NCBI GenBank assembly: GCA_002633025.1
Contig: NMRB01000026.1
Coordinates: 399,717-463,716, forward strand
Direction of reading: 5' to 3'
Length of the DNA stretch: 64,000 bases
Source: Notospermus geniculatus
Taxonomy: Eukaryota > Nemertea > Pilidiophora > Heteronemertea > Lineidae
Positions 19,301-30,098 of this stretch are shown here, one piece after another. Position numbers and translations under genes: made by a program. Under the pieces are notes generated by a model, which did not search any database, was not told the DNA's origin, and worked only from the letters and a program-made list of their open reading frames with translations. Every line of letters begins with the position of its first letter. Within the stretch, counting starts at the first letter, position 1.

Positions 19301-22300
19301 CTCCCGCCGTATAGCTATTGTCGGTATTGACACGGGGGTCGAAGGCAAGGTGCACAAACTCCTTCAGTTTGGCTAGAGGGGCTCCAAACGCCGTCTTTGA
19401 AACAGCGCTTCCTTCACTCCTTCAGTAGCCCCAATTGGGACTTACCCATGACTTCGGTGGTGCCAGGTTCCGTTGCACCAACTCCCCAAAGTTGCACCAT
19501 CAGTGGAAACAACTGCTTCTGAATGCAATCCTTGCGTTTGTTTTTGGCACTCATTCACGAGAGCTTCACTCTCTGAAAAATGATGACTTAGAGATGGTCT
19601 TGTTTTTCCACTGCCGTTACTTTTTCCAACAGAAATATTCGCTCTGCGGTATTCTGACCAAATGCCATCCTCTCGCTGTCTATAACCGATACAGCTGATG
19701 GTGCGCGCGTGTGTTTAGACGTCGGGAAGCCACTCTCCAAAATTGTTTACTTCCTGTCGAATTTCTGACACGCAAGTAAACAATGAAAATGGTTAACCCC
19801 TAAATGTCTGGAACGCTTTTTTCTGAAACCATAGGTAAGGCTATGAATCTTTCGACAAAGGGTGAATTTTTTGGGTGGGAATCCTACATGAAGGTTTGAA
19901 TGCACGGATAGCTAGGCCTACTTGGCAGGTACCAGTACATGTAGGTTCTTTAAAGGTGTACAACCTGTTGCGACAGAACTCAGCCGACTGAATGGTGCTT
20001 GACATTCTGTACAGGTGGTGAAGTGGTGTCCATCCAAGAGTGTCTGCTGTAGAACCTTATTGTAAGCTCGGGGTCAAATGTCATGCTGACTGCTGGCTTG
20101 TCTGACTTCGTTGGTCAGGGTTTGGCTCCATGTTCCCACCTTTTTCGCAGGGGCCAGGCCTCCTATAGAGGTTCTTCACATGACGTCACATTTCCATGAT
20201 GCGCCGTATTGGCCGACGAAATGTCAGGGGACATCACGGCATGAACACAGCGTCAACACACAGATCGTGACATCTAAATGTTATGACGTGACAGTTTTGA
20301 CGTCATCGCCGGCCATTTGACGACCAACGTGGCCACCGTTCTTTGCAGTCACGTCACCGATGTCACATCAGTCAAGAACCTGTAGGTTTGCCAACATTAT
20401 TAAACAATGCCGAAGGTGAGAGGAAACGAGGAAGCACAGAATGTGTTGGTGTTATCTTCCTTTGGGGCGATGTTATCATTGAGTGGGAGGTTCTTGCAAA
20501 CTATGCCAGGTATTCATCAAACTTACGACTTTCGGTTTTACAATTAATCCCCATTCCATGCATTTTTTGGCTGTCATTCAATATAATTCGATCTTCTGAG
20601 TATAGAGTGTCTTTGGCAAGAAGTGGATTAGCATTCCGAAGGTTGCTGGTGAATATCGTGGGTGAACGGTTTCTGAAAGTCGCAGCAATCTTCATCCCAC
20701 CTCTACAATTGACACGATGTGTGGGGAGTGTGTTGATGATGGTTTCTGAAATTACGAACTACATGTATGCCTGAGGAGATGTTCAAAGAAATGGCCGTGA
20801 GCAGCGCAGAGCCTTGCGTTGTTGTAAGAATGAAGTGGAAGACTTTACTTATAAAGTTAATGCTGTGCTACGCAGGGGCGGATCCACGATTTCGGAAAAG
20901 AGGGGGCGCACTGTGCTAGAAACATTGAAATCTACAGTCAGTTTTACAGTTGTTGGCTGAAAGGGGGCGTGTGCCGGGAGCACCCCCTTGGAGCTGCGTC
21001 TGCTATGTAATGACCATCCTCGCACCCAGGTCTTCACAACTGCTGCCCTCCTTGCACTTGTTTCATAAAGGGAGGGATATGACTGTAAATGACCTGAAAT
21101 TCTCAGGATGTGTAATGACCAAATATCATCAACTTGGAGCTACGCAGAAGAGCGGAATTGGCATTATATCATTTGCTTGACCAGGGTTTCCGCCAGAAAA
21201 AAAATGAGGGTACGGACCAAAAAAAATTTTTGAAAAAAAAATTTTTGAAAACATTTTTTTTTTATTTTTTTTTATTTTTTGATTTTTAAAAGGTTTTAAA
21301 CGATCTTTGGTGCGTAATTTTAGGCGTATTTTGAAGCATAAAATCCCCGCGCCAGTCATGCCGGTTGTTTGGTTTTGTCCGGCATGTCATGGAAAAATGG
21401 TTACCCAACGTTTTTGAGGGTACGGATCCGTACCCTGGAAAAATTTAAGGGGACGGAATTTTACCCATTTTATCCTCTGGCGGAAACCCTGTTGACAGAA
21501 GGCTTTAGGAAAAGTTCTTACAATTCTGAATCTGACTACCGGTAAAACTCTTGGCCATTGTAAAGAGTTGGTCCATAACTCATTAGTGCATTCCACCCAA
21601 CATATTATAGCCAAACGAGCATTCATGTGCATCATGAACATGATTTTGTTCTCGGTCTTATTAACGTGAATCGCACTTCGCAGGTAGATTGGTCTGAATT
21701 GGCAAAATTGCTCCCAGGATTCCTGGCCGCAATTAAGATCGACTTTTCTATCCACCTGTGCCATAACTCTTCTGTTTGGAATGCCGTCCTTGGCCGGGCC
21801 CCTAGGAATTGGCGAGCGGCTCATGGGAAAGGAGGAAGTTAAAAAACATCATTAGGGAGTTTTCGCAAAGCCCCCGAAACGTCAACGCGAACGCCAATCC
21901 TATTGTTCAATGCCACGAAGAGAGCACCGAACAATAGGGTAGACGTTCGCGTCAGCGTTTCTGGGGCTTTGCGAGAACTCGCTATTATTTCTACATGTAG
22001 ATGTAGTCCCTTGGAGGAGCGTTATTATAATATTATCTCAAGGCAAAGTGACTGTTCCGACCGTGCTTGGGTTTGATTCATCTGCAGCCGAGACCGAGTG
22101 AGTAAGAAATGCCAGTGGCATTCCTGTTCCAGAACCAACTAAAGGTGGCCCATATTCTTCTCCTTCAGTTCTATTATCTGTGGAATTCCTGAACCCTGTT
22201 GGACATCTCCGATAACGTCTCTTACACCAACAGCACTCGGTATCTATTGTTGCTACAAGAGGAACACTGATCACCTCATCAGGTCAGGACGTGATATGCC

Positions 22301-25300
22301 TGGCATCTGAGATTACACCCGATTACCTCCAACACCATGAAAACATCCCCAACATTCCTCTATTGTTGTCGGCCATGATGTTCTGCGGTAACAACCACCG
22401 AGAATGCGTATAAACACCACACCAACAGGTGTCAATTTTGGCCAATTATTGTCCGACTGTCGAGTTTGGAATGCAGGAGGAATGATTTATAGGTCAAGCG
22501 ACCAGGAGAAGAAAGGTGTTAATTAGTTTCTTGTCCTCTGGGCATTCGCTTCAGATGATTTCATTAAGAAGTCAGAAAGTTGCTGAGAATAATCATCCCC
22601 TCAATAGAGGTGGTAATCATTTTATAAAAACTTGGCGTGTAGCTCTATAGGAGGTTGATAGCTTCATCAGGCTCGTTGGCAGGAGGTCCAGACTCCTGGA
22701 TGCAGTTCAATTGGCAGGGCATGAAAAATGACATGGTTGGTGGCAGAGCCTGATTTAAAGATAGAGGCTGCAGTATTTTACATGTGCCAGTGGTTCTTGG
22801 CGCTCACTCCCAATGTCACCAGCTCATGTGAGGTGATGGAGGGAGAAAGCTTTAAGTAGCCGGCGCTCACTCCCAATGTCACCTGATGTGAGGTGGTGGA
22901 GGGAGAAAGCTTTAGGTAGCCGGCGCTCACTCCCAATGTCACCTCATGTGAGGTGATTGGAGAAAGCTTTAGGTAGCCGGCGCTCACTCCCAATGTCAGC
23001 TCATGTGAGGTGATGGAGGGAGAAAGCTTTAGGTAGCCGGCGCTCACTCCCAATGTCACCAGCTCATGTGAGGTGATGGAGGGAGAAAGCTTTAGGTAGC
23101 CGGCGCTCACTCCCAATGTCACCAGCTCATGTGAGGTGATGGAGGGAGAAAGCTTTAGGTGGCCGGCGCTCACTCCCAATGTCACCAGCTCATGTGAGGT
23201 GATGGAGGGAGAAAGCTTTAGGTAGCCGGCGCTCACTTCCAATGTCACCACCTCATGTGAGGTGGTGGAGGGAGAAAGCTTTAGGTGGCCGTATCACCGA
23301 TCACCTCAGGAGGGCAAAGTACTGTGAACATGTGCACTTCAAAAAGACTTGACCTTGGCAGGTAAACGTGGCGGAACGTGAGCAGACGTTTCATCGCCTT
23401 GAGATTCTTCAGTTTTGTTTACAGTAAAACATGGTCCATGTTTACCTGTTTGAGAAAGTAACCCCTTCAGTAATGAAATAAATCTGCCAGCGGTTGGCAC
23501 GGTGATTTACGATTTAACTACAGATTTATAAAACAATACAAGGTGAAGATGGCTTCTCTAGGGGATGTTTTAGTCTGCACGTCTAAAGGTGATCGCGAAA
23601 TGCGATGCCGTCTTTTTTCTACCTCTGGTGGAGGTGGTTTCAATGGGTTTTGTAGGCTTCGAGTTCTGAACTGTTCATCAGGTTGTTGCGGACTTCCGCA
23701 TACCAAAGTTTTGCCATAAGGTCAGAGGGTCACTGGGCAATGGGGACTGCTAACTAGGTCGGGCAGGGGGATGGAGATACTGCGCAACTGGTGAGATCGT
23801 GATGGGTGATTGGCAAGATGGCCTTCTTTAATACATGAAGTCAGTCCTGATTTACCCCTGGGGGTACGCATGCTTCACCCCTAAATCAGACCCATCTCTC
23901 CTCCTCTCAGCTGTCCAAGGGTCTCAACTTCCACGTAGACCTAATGGATTTGCTGGAACTTTGACAAAGTAGACCTCACTGTCAGCTCCACGCGCATTTC
24001 TTAGAAAACCAAGGGTGTTTTATACCAGGACTCGGAGCCCTCGGTGTCGCCCCAAGTTGGCCATTCTTGCCTGTGCTCTTTGTATGAGTTGAAGTGTTGA
24101 ATTGTGGCCCTGTTTGAAGCAAACCAGGCCTAACTAACAATGCCAAGTATTCAACAGCTTGATTTCACCTTGCAGTAAAAATGCTTCTGCCGGTAAGCAT
24201 GTCTACAACAAGCCTATGGCCCACACAGGACTCGGTTAGGTTAGAGCGGCTTGGTCGATAAATTTGTGAGAAAATCTTAATGTTTAGGCTGTGGATGAAA
24301 ACTTAAGTTAAGGCCTCTGATTGGTCACTTACTGGTCATCTTTTCTCATTACAGCGCCGCCGGTGGAGAACTTTATCACCAATGCGTCATCGAGGAGACG
24401 ATCACTGAACGAGACACACAGCGTATTTTGCGACAAATACTGGAAGCAATCGCTTTTCTACACGATAGAAATATTGTACATTTAGACATAAAGGTATTTG
24501 TATACACGTATTTGATTTTTCCGTCAGGACTGAAGCCATAGCATTATTGGCCCTGGTATAAGTTTGGAAGAGGCCATCTCAAGTTACTCATGTTGGATGG
24601 GGTCTTTTATTTGCCCTTGCAAAGGCACAAGGTACAAGGCACCACAGCTTACTGTCCCATGTGACGGACATGAAGAGCCGGGAATGAAATCCCGTGTGGC
24701 CTGGGCTTGATTCGAACCCGGGTCCTGCCACAAATGGTTAAGTACTTTAGAACACTTGCAAAGTATAGCCCACCACACTACGAACTTGTCAGTTTACAAG
24801 ACCAGGGAGAGCAGCTTGACGAATTGTGAGACTTGTTTCCGTTTGCCGCTGTACACGTTGTTGATAACACAGACGTTTCCTGTGTTCGTGAGACTAATTA
24901 ACGTAGGTTACCTGGTGTTAAATCACGGGTGTTATCTGCCGAACTTTCTGATTCATTGTAGGCCTACTGTGAAGATGCCGCAGTATCTCCTGTAAGACAG
25001 GCTGACGTACAGGGCAACGTATCAGGCATCCCACAGTGTCCTTCCGTTCTCATTTCAGCCCTCCAATGTGCTACTAATGAGGCCAGCATCAGAAGGACCG
25101 ATAGAAGCAAAACTTTGTGACTTTGGCTTTGCACGACTAGTCAACACAGGTCTAGACATCAGAGAAATATTAGGGACCCCAGATTATGTAGGTTAGTATC
25201 ATATTTGTTCTGTAGATGGCAGCACTGGACAGCTTTGGCCAGAGCTAGCTACCCTGTTGCCTGTACGTTGAGCATAGTTCTTTAACCATCAAGAGTTGTT

Positions 25301-26160
25301 GCTGCAGCTTTGAACGACACTCTATAGCGGAATGTAGTCTGAAGACAAAGTGACCATAGGCCTTGATATTCCCAGATGCACTTGAATGTAGTGACCAAGA
25401 ATTTCTCAACCCCCATCTCTGTCAGTTCACTCAGATATTGCCACTCAGGCTAATCTATCACACTTCTTCTTACAGCCCCTGAAATCCTTAGTTATGAACC
25501 CATACAGGAACGGACTGACATCTGGTAGGTATCAATAGGAAGTACCTTTGAGAAGGCAGTCTTGCTCCATAAAGTACATAATATCTCACCCTGGTTACTA
25601 ACGTGTTTTCCTTTTACTCCAGGAGTGTAGGTGTTCTAGCGTACGTGATGCTGACGGGACACTCGCCATTCCAGGGCGAATCCAAACAGGAAACGTTCCT
25701 GAATATCTCACAGATAAACTACGATTTTCCTGATGACCTGTTCGAAAATATCTCACCAGATGCTCAGGACTTCATCCGAAAATTACTACAGAAGGAATCC
25801 GAGTAAGTTTAATGAGGGCATCATGAATGGGAATGAATCAGGGGCCATCTGACAATATAAAGTTGACTAAATTCCATTGAAGTTGCTTATTTTGGTCCTC
25901 TAATAATTTGTTTCTATTCCAGGGACCGACCAACAGCGCGGGAATGTCTCTGCGATCCGTGGTTACAGGTCAAGGACACACAAGTAACGACCGTTCAAAC
26001 CAAGTCCCCTTTAAGTTGTCGACGACAGGTGCCGCAAGTTGATCAGGAGATCATCGAGGAGGAGATTGGACCATCGAAAAAATACAAAATAAATACTGGT
26101 ACTGAATTGAAAACATCAAACTCTGCACCGTTGACTGGGAATAAGTCACAAGTTTATTAG
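13363..26160 (+). CDS. STK17: STK17/DRAK-type serine/threonine kinase
   Basis: DRAK kinases are death-associated-protein-kinase relatives linked in other animals to apoptosis and actomyosin regulation. Seven coding exons: 13363-13493, 15818-16030, 24355-24493, 25059-25191, 25476-25524, 25623-25802, 25923-26160. They sum to 1083 bases and a 360-residue protein, close to human STK17B (372). Exon 1 gives a 44-residue N-terminus ending VEEEIGR and joins in phase to GKFAVVRR. Visible kinase features are the lysine in YAAKF, VHLDIKPSNVLL (catalytic loop), [18 protein letters not shown] and DIWSVGVLAY. The C-terminal tail after the kinase domain is short and acidic, then Ser/Thr-rich. The start ATG at 13363 is the only good in-frame one. 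AATAAA at 27789-27794 may be its poly(A) signal, with another at 26954-26959. Exon 2 exists again at 247-459. Confidence 0.93.
14378..14475. mobile_element. Palindromic repeat, family with 18450-18590
   Basis: The stretch CTCTTTATCCACTCACAC, a short loop, then GAGTGTATGAAGGGG folds back, followed by AGCCGTGCTGTGGG. The same words, CATCCACTCACAC, GTGTGAGTGTATGAAGAGG and AGCCGTGCTGTGGG, recur at 18450-18590 in STK17 intron 2. Two diverged copies support a palindromic non-coding element. Confidence 0.6.
14934..15074. repeat. Perfect 55-bp inverted repeat with 31-base loop
   Basis: Bases 14934-14988 and 15020-15074 are exact reverse complements over all 55 positions (arms begin AAATCTTCCATTTTATGTG). 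The loop is 14989-15019. Beyond the arms, pairing resumes for five more bases after a three-base bulge. It lies in STK17 intron 1. It has no TTAA or other clear target duplication. It could be a young palindromic element, a hairpin RNA source, or a fold-back assembly artefact. Confidence 0.9.
15572..17404 (+). repeat. Duplicated block, copy 2 (in the complete STK17 gene)
   Basis: Direct repeat of 1-1822 at an offset near 15571. The two copies differ by indels such as an extra AATGTAAGCCCAGCT unit and an 11-base insertion near 17043, plus scattered SNPs, about the divergence expected of alleles in an outbred marine invertebrate. This copy lies in the phase-consistent STK17 gene. Confidence 0.9.
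18450..18590. mobile_element. Palindromic repeat, second copy
   Basis: Arms TCCTCCCACAGCAGGGGCTT and onward through CATCCACTCACAC pair imperfectly with GTGTGAGTGTATGAAGAGG through AGCCGTGCTGTGGGTGGA. It is the longer relative of 14378-14475. Confidence 0.6.
18770..18950. mobile_element. Inverted-repeat element (TCACTTGCTTTTTGTACCAC)
   Basis: TCACTTGCTTTTTGTACCAC at about 18789 is inverted at about 18908 as GTGGTACAAAAAGCAAGTGA. Weaker pairing extends outward (GATCTGTTTGAGGCC against GGCCTTGAACCGGATC). It is a MITE-like, non-coding element in STK17 intron 2. Confidence 0.55.
20165..20345. mobile_element. TGACGTCA-rich dispersed repeat, copy 1
   Basis: Contains ATGACGTCACATTT, TTTTGACGTCATCG and related words. 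It resembles the better-matched pair 37679-37915 and 46480-46695. Membership of the same family is inferred from shared words and base composition, not from an alignment. Confidence 0.4.
20876..20990 (+). mobile_element. hAT-like element end (CAGGGGCGGATCC)
   Basis: CAGGGGCGGATCCACGATTT and the following GGAAAAGAGGGGGCGCACTG are found inverted at 50072-50118. CAGGGGCGGATCC-type ends are common in hAT elements. The other end of this copy was not resolved. Confidence 0.6.
21182..21491. mobile_element. CAGGGTTTCC-ended DNA transposon (non-autonomous)
   Basis: Begins CAGGGTTTCCGCCAGA and ends with its inverse, TCTGGCGGAAACCCTG. Flanked on both sides by TTGAC, a likely 5-base target duplication. 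The interior has an A/T stutter and GGGTACGGATCCGTACCC near the right end. A truncated, reversed copy lies at 45659-45742. No transposase is present. Confidence 0.75.
21852..21985. mobile_element. Palindromic element (TTCGCAAAGCCCC ends)
   Basis: AGGGAGTTTTCGCAAAGCCC through CAATCCTATTGTTC pairs with GAACAATAGGGTAGACG through GGGCTTTGCGAGAACTCGCT. The arms are about 55 bases with a short spacer; it is non-coding. Confidence 0.65.
22799..23290. repeat. Minisatellite, 8 units of about 56-63 bases
   Basis: Eight direct units begin GGCGCTCACTCCCAATGTCA and end in AAAGCTTTAGGTAGCC. Each holds an inverted word, CTCATGTGAG, next to GGTGATGGAGGGAG. Most units are multiples of three, so one minus-strand frame stays open across much of the array. 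It lies in STK17 intron 2. Confidence 0.92.
24585..24780 (-). mobile_element. tRNA-derived SINE, minus orientation
   Basis: On the minus strand it contains GACCCGGGTTCGAATCAAGC, a near-ideal B box, and an A-box-like start near the right end. The tract lies between STK17 exons 3 and 4. It is not a plausible tRNA gene because no cloverleaf is apparent. Confidence 0.6.
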
Positions 26161-27986
26161 TGTCTTAAAGTTACGTGTGGCGTGTCCTGTGTTCTTCCTT
26201 ATTGAACCAACTGCATACGCTGTCAAATGAGCTTACGATGTGTGCCTAGGCCTTACACATGACTAAGGTCCAAGTTGTGTCAGAGTTTAGACAGTTTGAT
26301 TGGGGATAGAAGGTGCCTCTGATCAGAGCAACACAGAGTTCCTGATTCATGAGGGGACTTTGGTGCATGATGTCAAGCGTCATCAGGATCTCCGAGTGTT
26401 GTACTTTACGGGGAATAGAATTGCCAAAATTGGATGCATATTTTTCGGTTAAACTTGCATTTTGATGGACAAAACTTATGTTTTATTTATTTTGTTTTTA
26501 TTGTCTTTATTTTCTTTTTGCGTTGTGTCAGTATTAGCTTTGAGCTTTAAGTAAAAGATGGTGGGTGTCGCAATTGAAAGTCTGCTGCATTGTCGTGTGA
26601 AATTGGTAGAAAGATAAGATCAGGACAGCTGTATCTGTTGAAGAAATTGACTCACTAAGTACACGACGACACGTAAGTCTAGTTTAAGGGGTCAAAACCT
26701 CTTTATGTTTTTTCTGAGCTTTAAGTATTTCTGTGTTTTCAAGATGTGTTCAATGACTCAAAGTCTTCCATGACTTTCGGCTAGTCGTTTTCTCCCACAT
26801 ATAGCATTCTTTGTTTCTTGTTGTGCTAAGGCCAATCATATATTATTGTTTGTTTTGTGGATCTACTGAGCTAATATTTGGTGAAGCAGTGGAGCATTTA
26901 TTGGTAATCCATTTTTGCTCGCCAAGTTGCCCAAGAGTGCTATGCTAGAAAAAAATAAACACTTGACAAATAATATGTAGAAGGAATGACCAAGAAACAA
27001 GTCTTTGAAGTTAATTCACCTTCCATGACAAGAATTCATCAAATGCTAGTCGTTGTAGACATGTCATGATGTTGCAATCTTATAGCTGCATAATTGATGC
27101 CAAAAATAGATGAAGGCTAGGCCAACAGTCCTTTGTTCACAAACGTTAAACTTTTCACCAAATTGCTGAAACAGTCTTTGGGAATTCATAAGCAGAGCTC
27201 TGATGATGTTGAAATTATGGCTGAACATTTCATTTGTAGAGCGCAGAATTCCATGCATATCATCAAGGCAGTTAGCGCCAGGTGTTGAAAAAAGTGTCAT
27301 ACTACGCTCCAGACTTCATCTATTTTTGCATTGTTTGTATATACAAGGACTGTGTATATATTTTGTACATAGATTTAATGACAGTATAGTAGATTGTACA
27401 TCTGCAGGAAATGTATGTAGTTTTGGTGCATCGAGACGAAATCTAGCAGATGATCATTGTCTTTTGTAACTAATCACAACATGTACTTTGGACTGTCGAA
27501 TTCAGACATCAAATTTGTTTGGCATACGATGTCATACAAACGATGTCATGAAAACGTCCAGTTCCCATCTGTGTCATGAGTGTCTTTCTCNCCCCCCCCC
27601 CCCCCGCAGGCCTTGCTCTCTGTACATTTGTATATCCTAACCTTATCTGGTTCCAAGCAATAACAACATTGACAAGCCTTTATGGTGAATATATTTAATA
27701 ACCTCGCAGTCACATCGAGTCAGATTTCTGCTCACACCCTGGTTGTAATATGCTTTTTCTGTACATATGGTAATGTATCCACGCATGAAATAAACTCACC
27801 AGGTTTGAAATATCGCAAGTTGTGTTGCTTCATTTTCCATATCTGATTGGTATCAAATGGTCTTTTGCACATTGCATGTTTCAAATTACAGAATAACCCA
27901 GATGTCAACACACGAGGTGACACACAAAAATAACAGGCAAACTGTCTGGTTTGAATTGGCAGACAGATACAGTGGCTCTCCCTGGA
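26161..27986. other. STK17 3' UTR and short convergent spacer to HOP2
   Basis: No coding feature seen. It is AT-rich, with poly(A) signals at 26954-26959 and 27789-27794. A C-homopolymer with an N lies at 27591-27606. The HOP2 stop on the opposite strand is about 190 bases after the second signal, so the two genes are closely convergent. Confidence 0.6.
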
Positions 27987-29549
27987 TTATAATTCTGGTG
28001 GTGTGACTTTGTAGTCCTCGTCAGTTTCTATCCCAACCTCTTCCTGAAATGGATGACAGTGTATTTTGGTTGTGATACACATGATAACATAGAATGTACA
28101 CACAGGTGAAGGTAGAGCCTTCACCACAAAAACATCCAAATTTGCAGAGATGTCAGTTTGGAACTTACGTATAGATCTTTCTTTTTCTTAGGGTAACCCT
28201 CAAGAACTGCATTCAAGATGTCATTACTCTGTGAATTGGAAAAGTATTTGATCAGTTTGATGTTCCATCTGTCAAATGCAGGAGGATATCATACACTTGA
28301 CCAACCAATACGCACTGCAGTACTTCAAAACTGAACCGAGGCCTCGCATTGTTTGTGGTCCACTTTGCCTTCCTGCAACAGTTCTAACAAGGTTCCACCA
28401 AAGGAAGATCTGAGGAAACTTGCAATTCACCCCAATTTGTGCGACACTTGATGCATACTTACTATTCTCTTTCTCTTCCTCCATTCTCGCACATATTTTT
28501 CCCATGTTTTGTTTATCTGGAATAGAGGAGGAACAATCAATGTATAACCCCACAGACCCAACAATCATATCCAGCTGCCTAACAGGCAGATTTTCGCTCG
28601 CTCTACCTGTTCCTTTTCTTTTGGAGAGATGACATTTCCAGCTGTCTTGATTTCTTTCAACTTATCCCGCTTGTTGGCCGCCGTCTTTGTGACCTCCCCC
28701 AATTGTCTCTTGGCATCCTCTGTTGATATTGCACTATTGAAAGACTGGAGCTCTGAAATAGGAAGAAGAAAAGCATCTGACACCCAAAACTCGACATTTT
28801 ACAAGGTTTCTAGAAGGTCTGAGTAAAATTTTGTCTGTTCTGGCGATCAAAGTATCGGGTTCCGACCTTTATCAAGTTTCCTGGACTCCTCAGTGAGTGT
28901 CTTCACTGTTTCCTGTAGTCGGCTGATTTCTTCATCCATGGCACGTAATTCAGTCTCATCAGCAGCTGGAAACTGTCCCTGAAAATAGATCAAATTGATT
29001 AAGTCCAAAAGTTAGAAGGATGTTAGATTAGAAGACAAACTACTTTTGAATTCCTTTCCAAACATATCACTGGCTAAGCTGCCCTGTACTGGTGTCTTTG
29101 CCTCATCAACAACAATCTGAAGACTTTGTAGTACCTGATCAGCCACATATGCTTTCTGTTTCCCATTCAATTTCCTCTGTATTTTCCCTTCATCAGCCAG
29201 GGACTCCAAGGATTTCTCAACAAGCTAAAAAGAGGATGAAAAATGATGTTATGTAACAGAACTAGTATCTCTTGGGTGGGGTCGTCACCTGTCCAAGAAA
29301 TCTATAATCAATCACATGCCAATCAGCACACCTGGGAAATACTGATGGAACATAGAAACTGGCACAACAATGTCTCCGTGTTCGGCCTCCACCACCACTC
29401 ACTGTTGTTCCTGAGCTATACCCTATACTCACAGTTTTACCAAATTCTTTGTGAAGATTATTGAAGATGTCATTTGCACTGTAGGGACGGTTCTGTCGGT
29501 TTAGATAATCAAGTATCGAAGCAGCCGCTGAAAGGTAAACAGTGGAAAA
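27771..29549. repeat. HOP2 duplication, copy A
   Basis: Direct repeat of 30099-31885 with scattered SNPs and small indels. It stops at the N run that begins at 29550, shortly after HOP2 exon 2, and so lacks HOP2 exon 1 and the promoter. Confidence 0.93.
27987..29527 (-). CDS. PSMC3IP: HOP2/PSMC3IP, incomplete copy A (exons 2-8)
   Basis: Same exon structure as the complete copy at 30316-32198, reading leftward from exon 2 (29527-29433) to the stop at 27987-27989. Coding differences from copy B are minor: Gly for Glu in the AKRQLGEVTKT segment and Thr for Ala in AADETELRA. Exon 1 (MSKSKEVQ) is absent because the 549-base N gap starts 23 bases beyond exon 2. No disabling change was seen. It is most likely the second haplotype of the same locus placed in tandem; a true tandem gene cannot be excluded. 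Confidence 0.85.
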
Positions 29550-30098
29550 NNNNNNNNNNNNNNNNNNNNNNNNNNNNNNNNNNNNNNNNNNNNNNNNNNN
29601 NNNNNNNNNNNNNNNNNNNNNNNNNNNNNNNNNNNNNNNNNNNNNNNNNNNNNNNNNNNNNNNNNNNNNNNNNNNNNNNNNNNNNNNNNNNNNNNNNNNN
29701 NNNNNNNNNNNNNNNNNNNNNNNNNNNNNNNNNNNNNNNNNNNNNNNNNNNNNNNNNNNNNNNNNNNNNNNNNNNNNNNNNNNNNNNNNNNNNNNNNNNN
29801 NNNNNNNNNNNNNNNNNNNNNNNNNNNNNNNNNNNNNNNNNNNNNNNNNNNNNNNNNNNNNNNNNNNNNNNNNNNNNNNNNNNNNNNNNNNNNNNNNNNN
29901 NNNNNNNNNNNNNNNNNNNNNNNNNNNNNNNNNNNNNNNNNNNNNNNNNNNNNNNNNNNNNNNNNNNNNNNNNNNNNNNNNNNNNNNNNNNNNNNNNNNN
30001 NNNNNNNNNNNNNNNNNNNNNNNNNNNNNNNNNNNNNNNNNNNNNNNNNNNNNNNNNNNNNNNNNNNNNNNNNNNNNNNNNNNNNNNNNNNNNNNNNN
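29550..30098. other. Assembly gap (549 Ns)
   Basis: Run of N between the two HOP2 copies. The left flank is HOP2 intron 1, the right flank is the 3' flank of HOP2 copy B. Open frames that cross it are meaningless. Confidence 0.99.

Larger units (their letters stand above)
16031..24354. other. STK17 intron 2 (8.3 kb), repeat-rich
   Basis: No coding exon is supported. It holds the right part of the duplicated block, several palindromic elements, a CAGGG-ended element (21182-21491), a hAT-like end (20876-20990), a TGACGTCA-rich repeat (20165-20345) and a minisatellite (22799-23290). Long open frames at 20343-20774 and 21387-21824 look fortuitous. Confidence 0.8.

Noticed and set aside
20343-20774. 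143-codon plus-strand frame in STK17 intron 2
   Set aside because: No recognisable domain and no splice context, and it overlaps the end of a dispersed repeat. Judged fortuitous.
21387-21824. 145-codon minus-strand frame
   Set aside because: Its start lies in a CAGGG-ended transposon and the rest resembles nothing known.
22778-23251. 157-codon minus-strand frame with a repeated peptide
   Set aside because: It follows the 60-63 base minisatellite units exactly; the open frame is a by-product of unit length. No start context, splice support or family match.
22799-23290. CRISPR-like array
   Set aside because: Units are contiguous with no unique spacers, and the sequence is animal nuclear DNA.
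24585-24780. Functional tRNA gene
   Set aside because: A good B box is present, but I could not find a cloverleaf with paired acceptor stem. SINE origin fits better.
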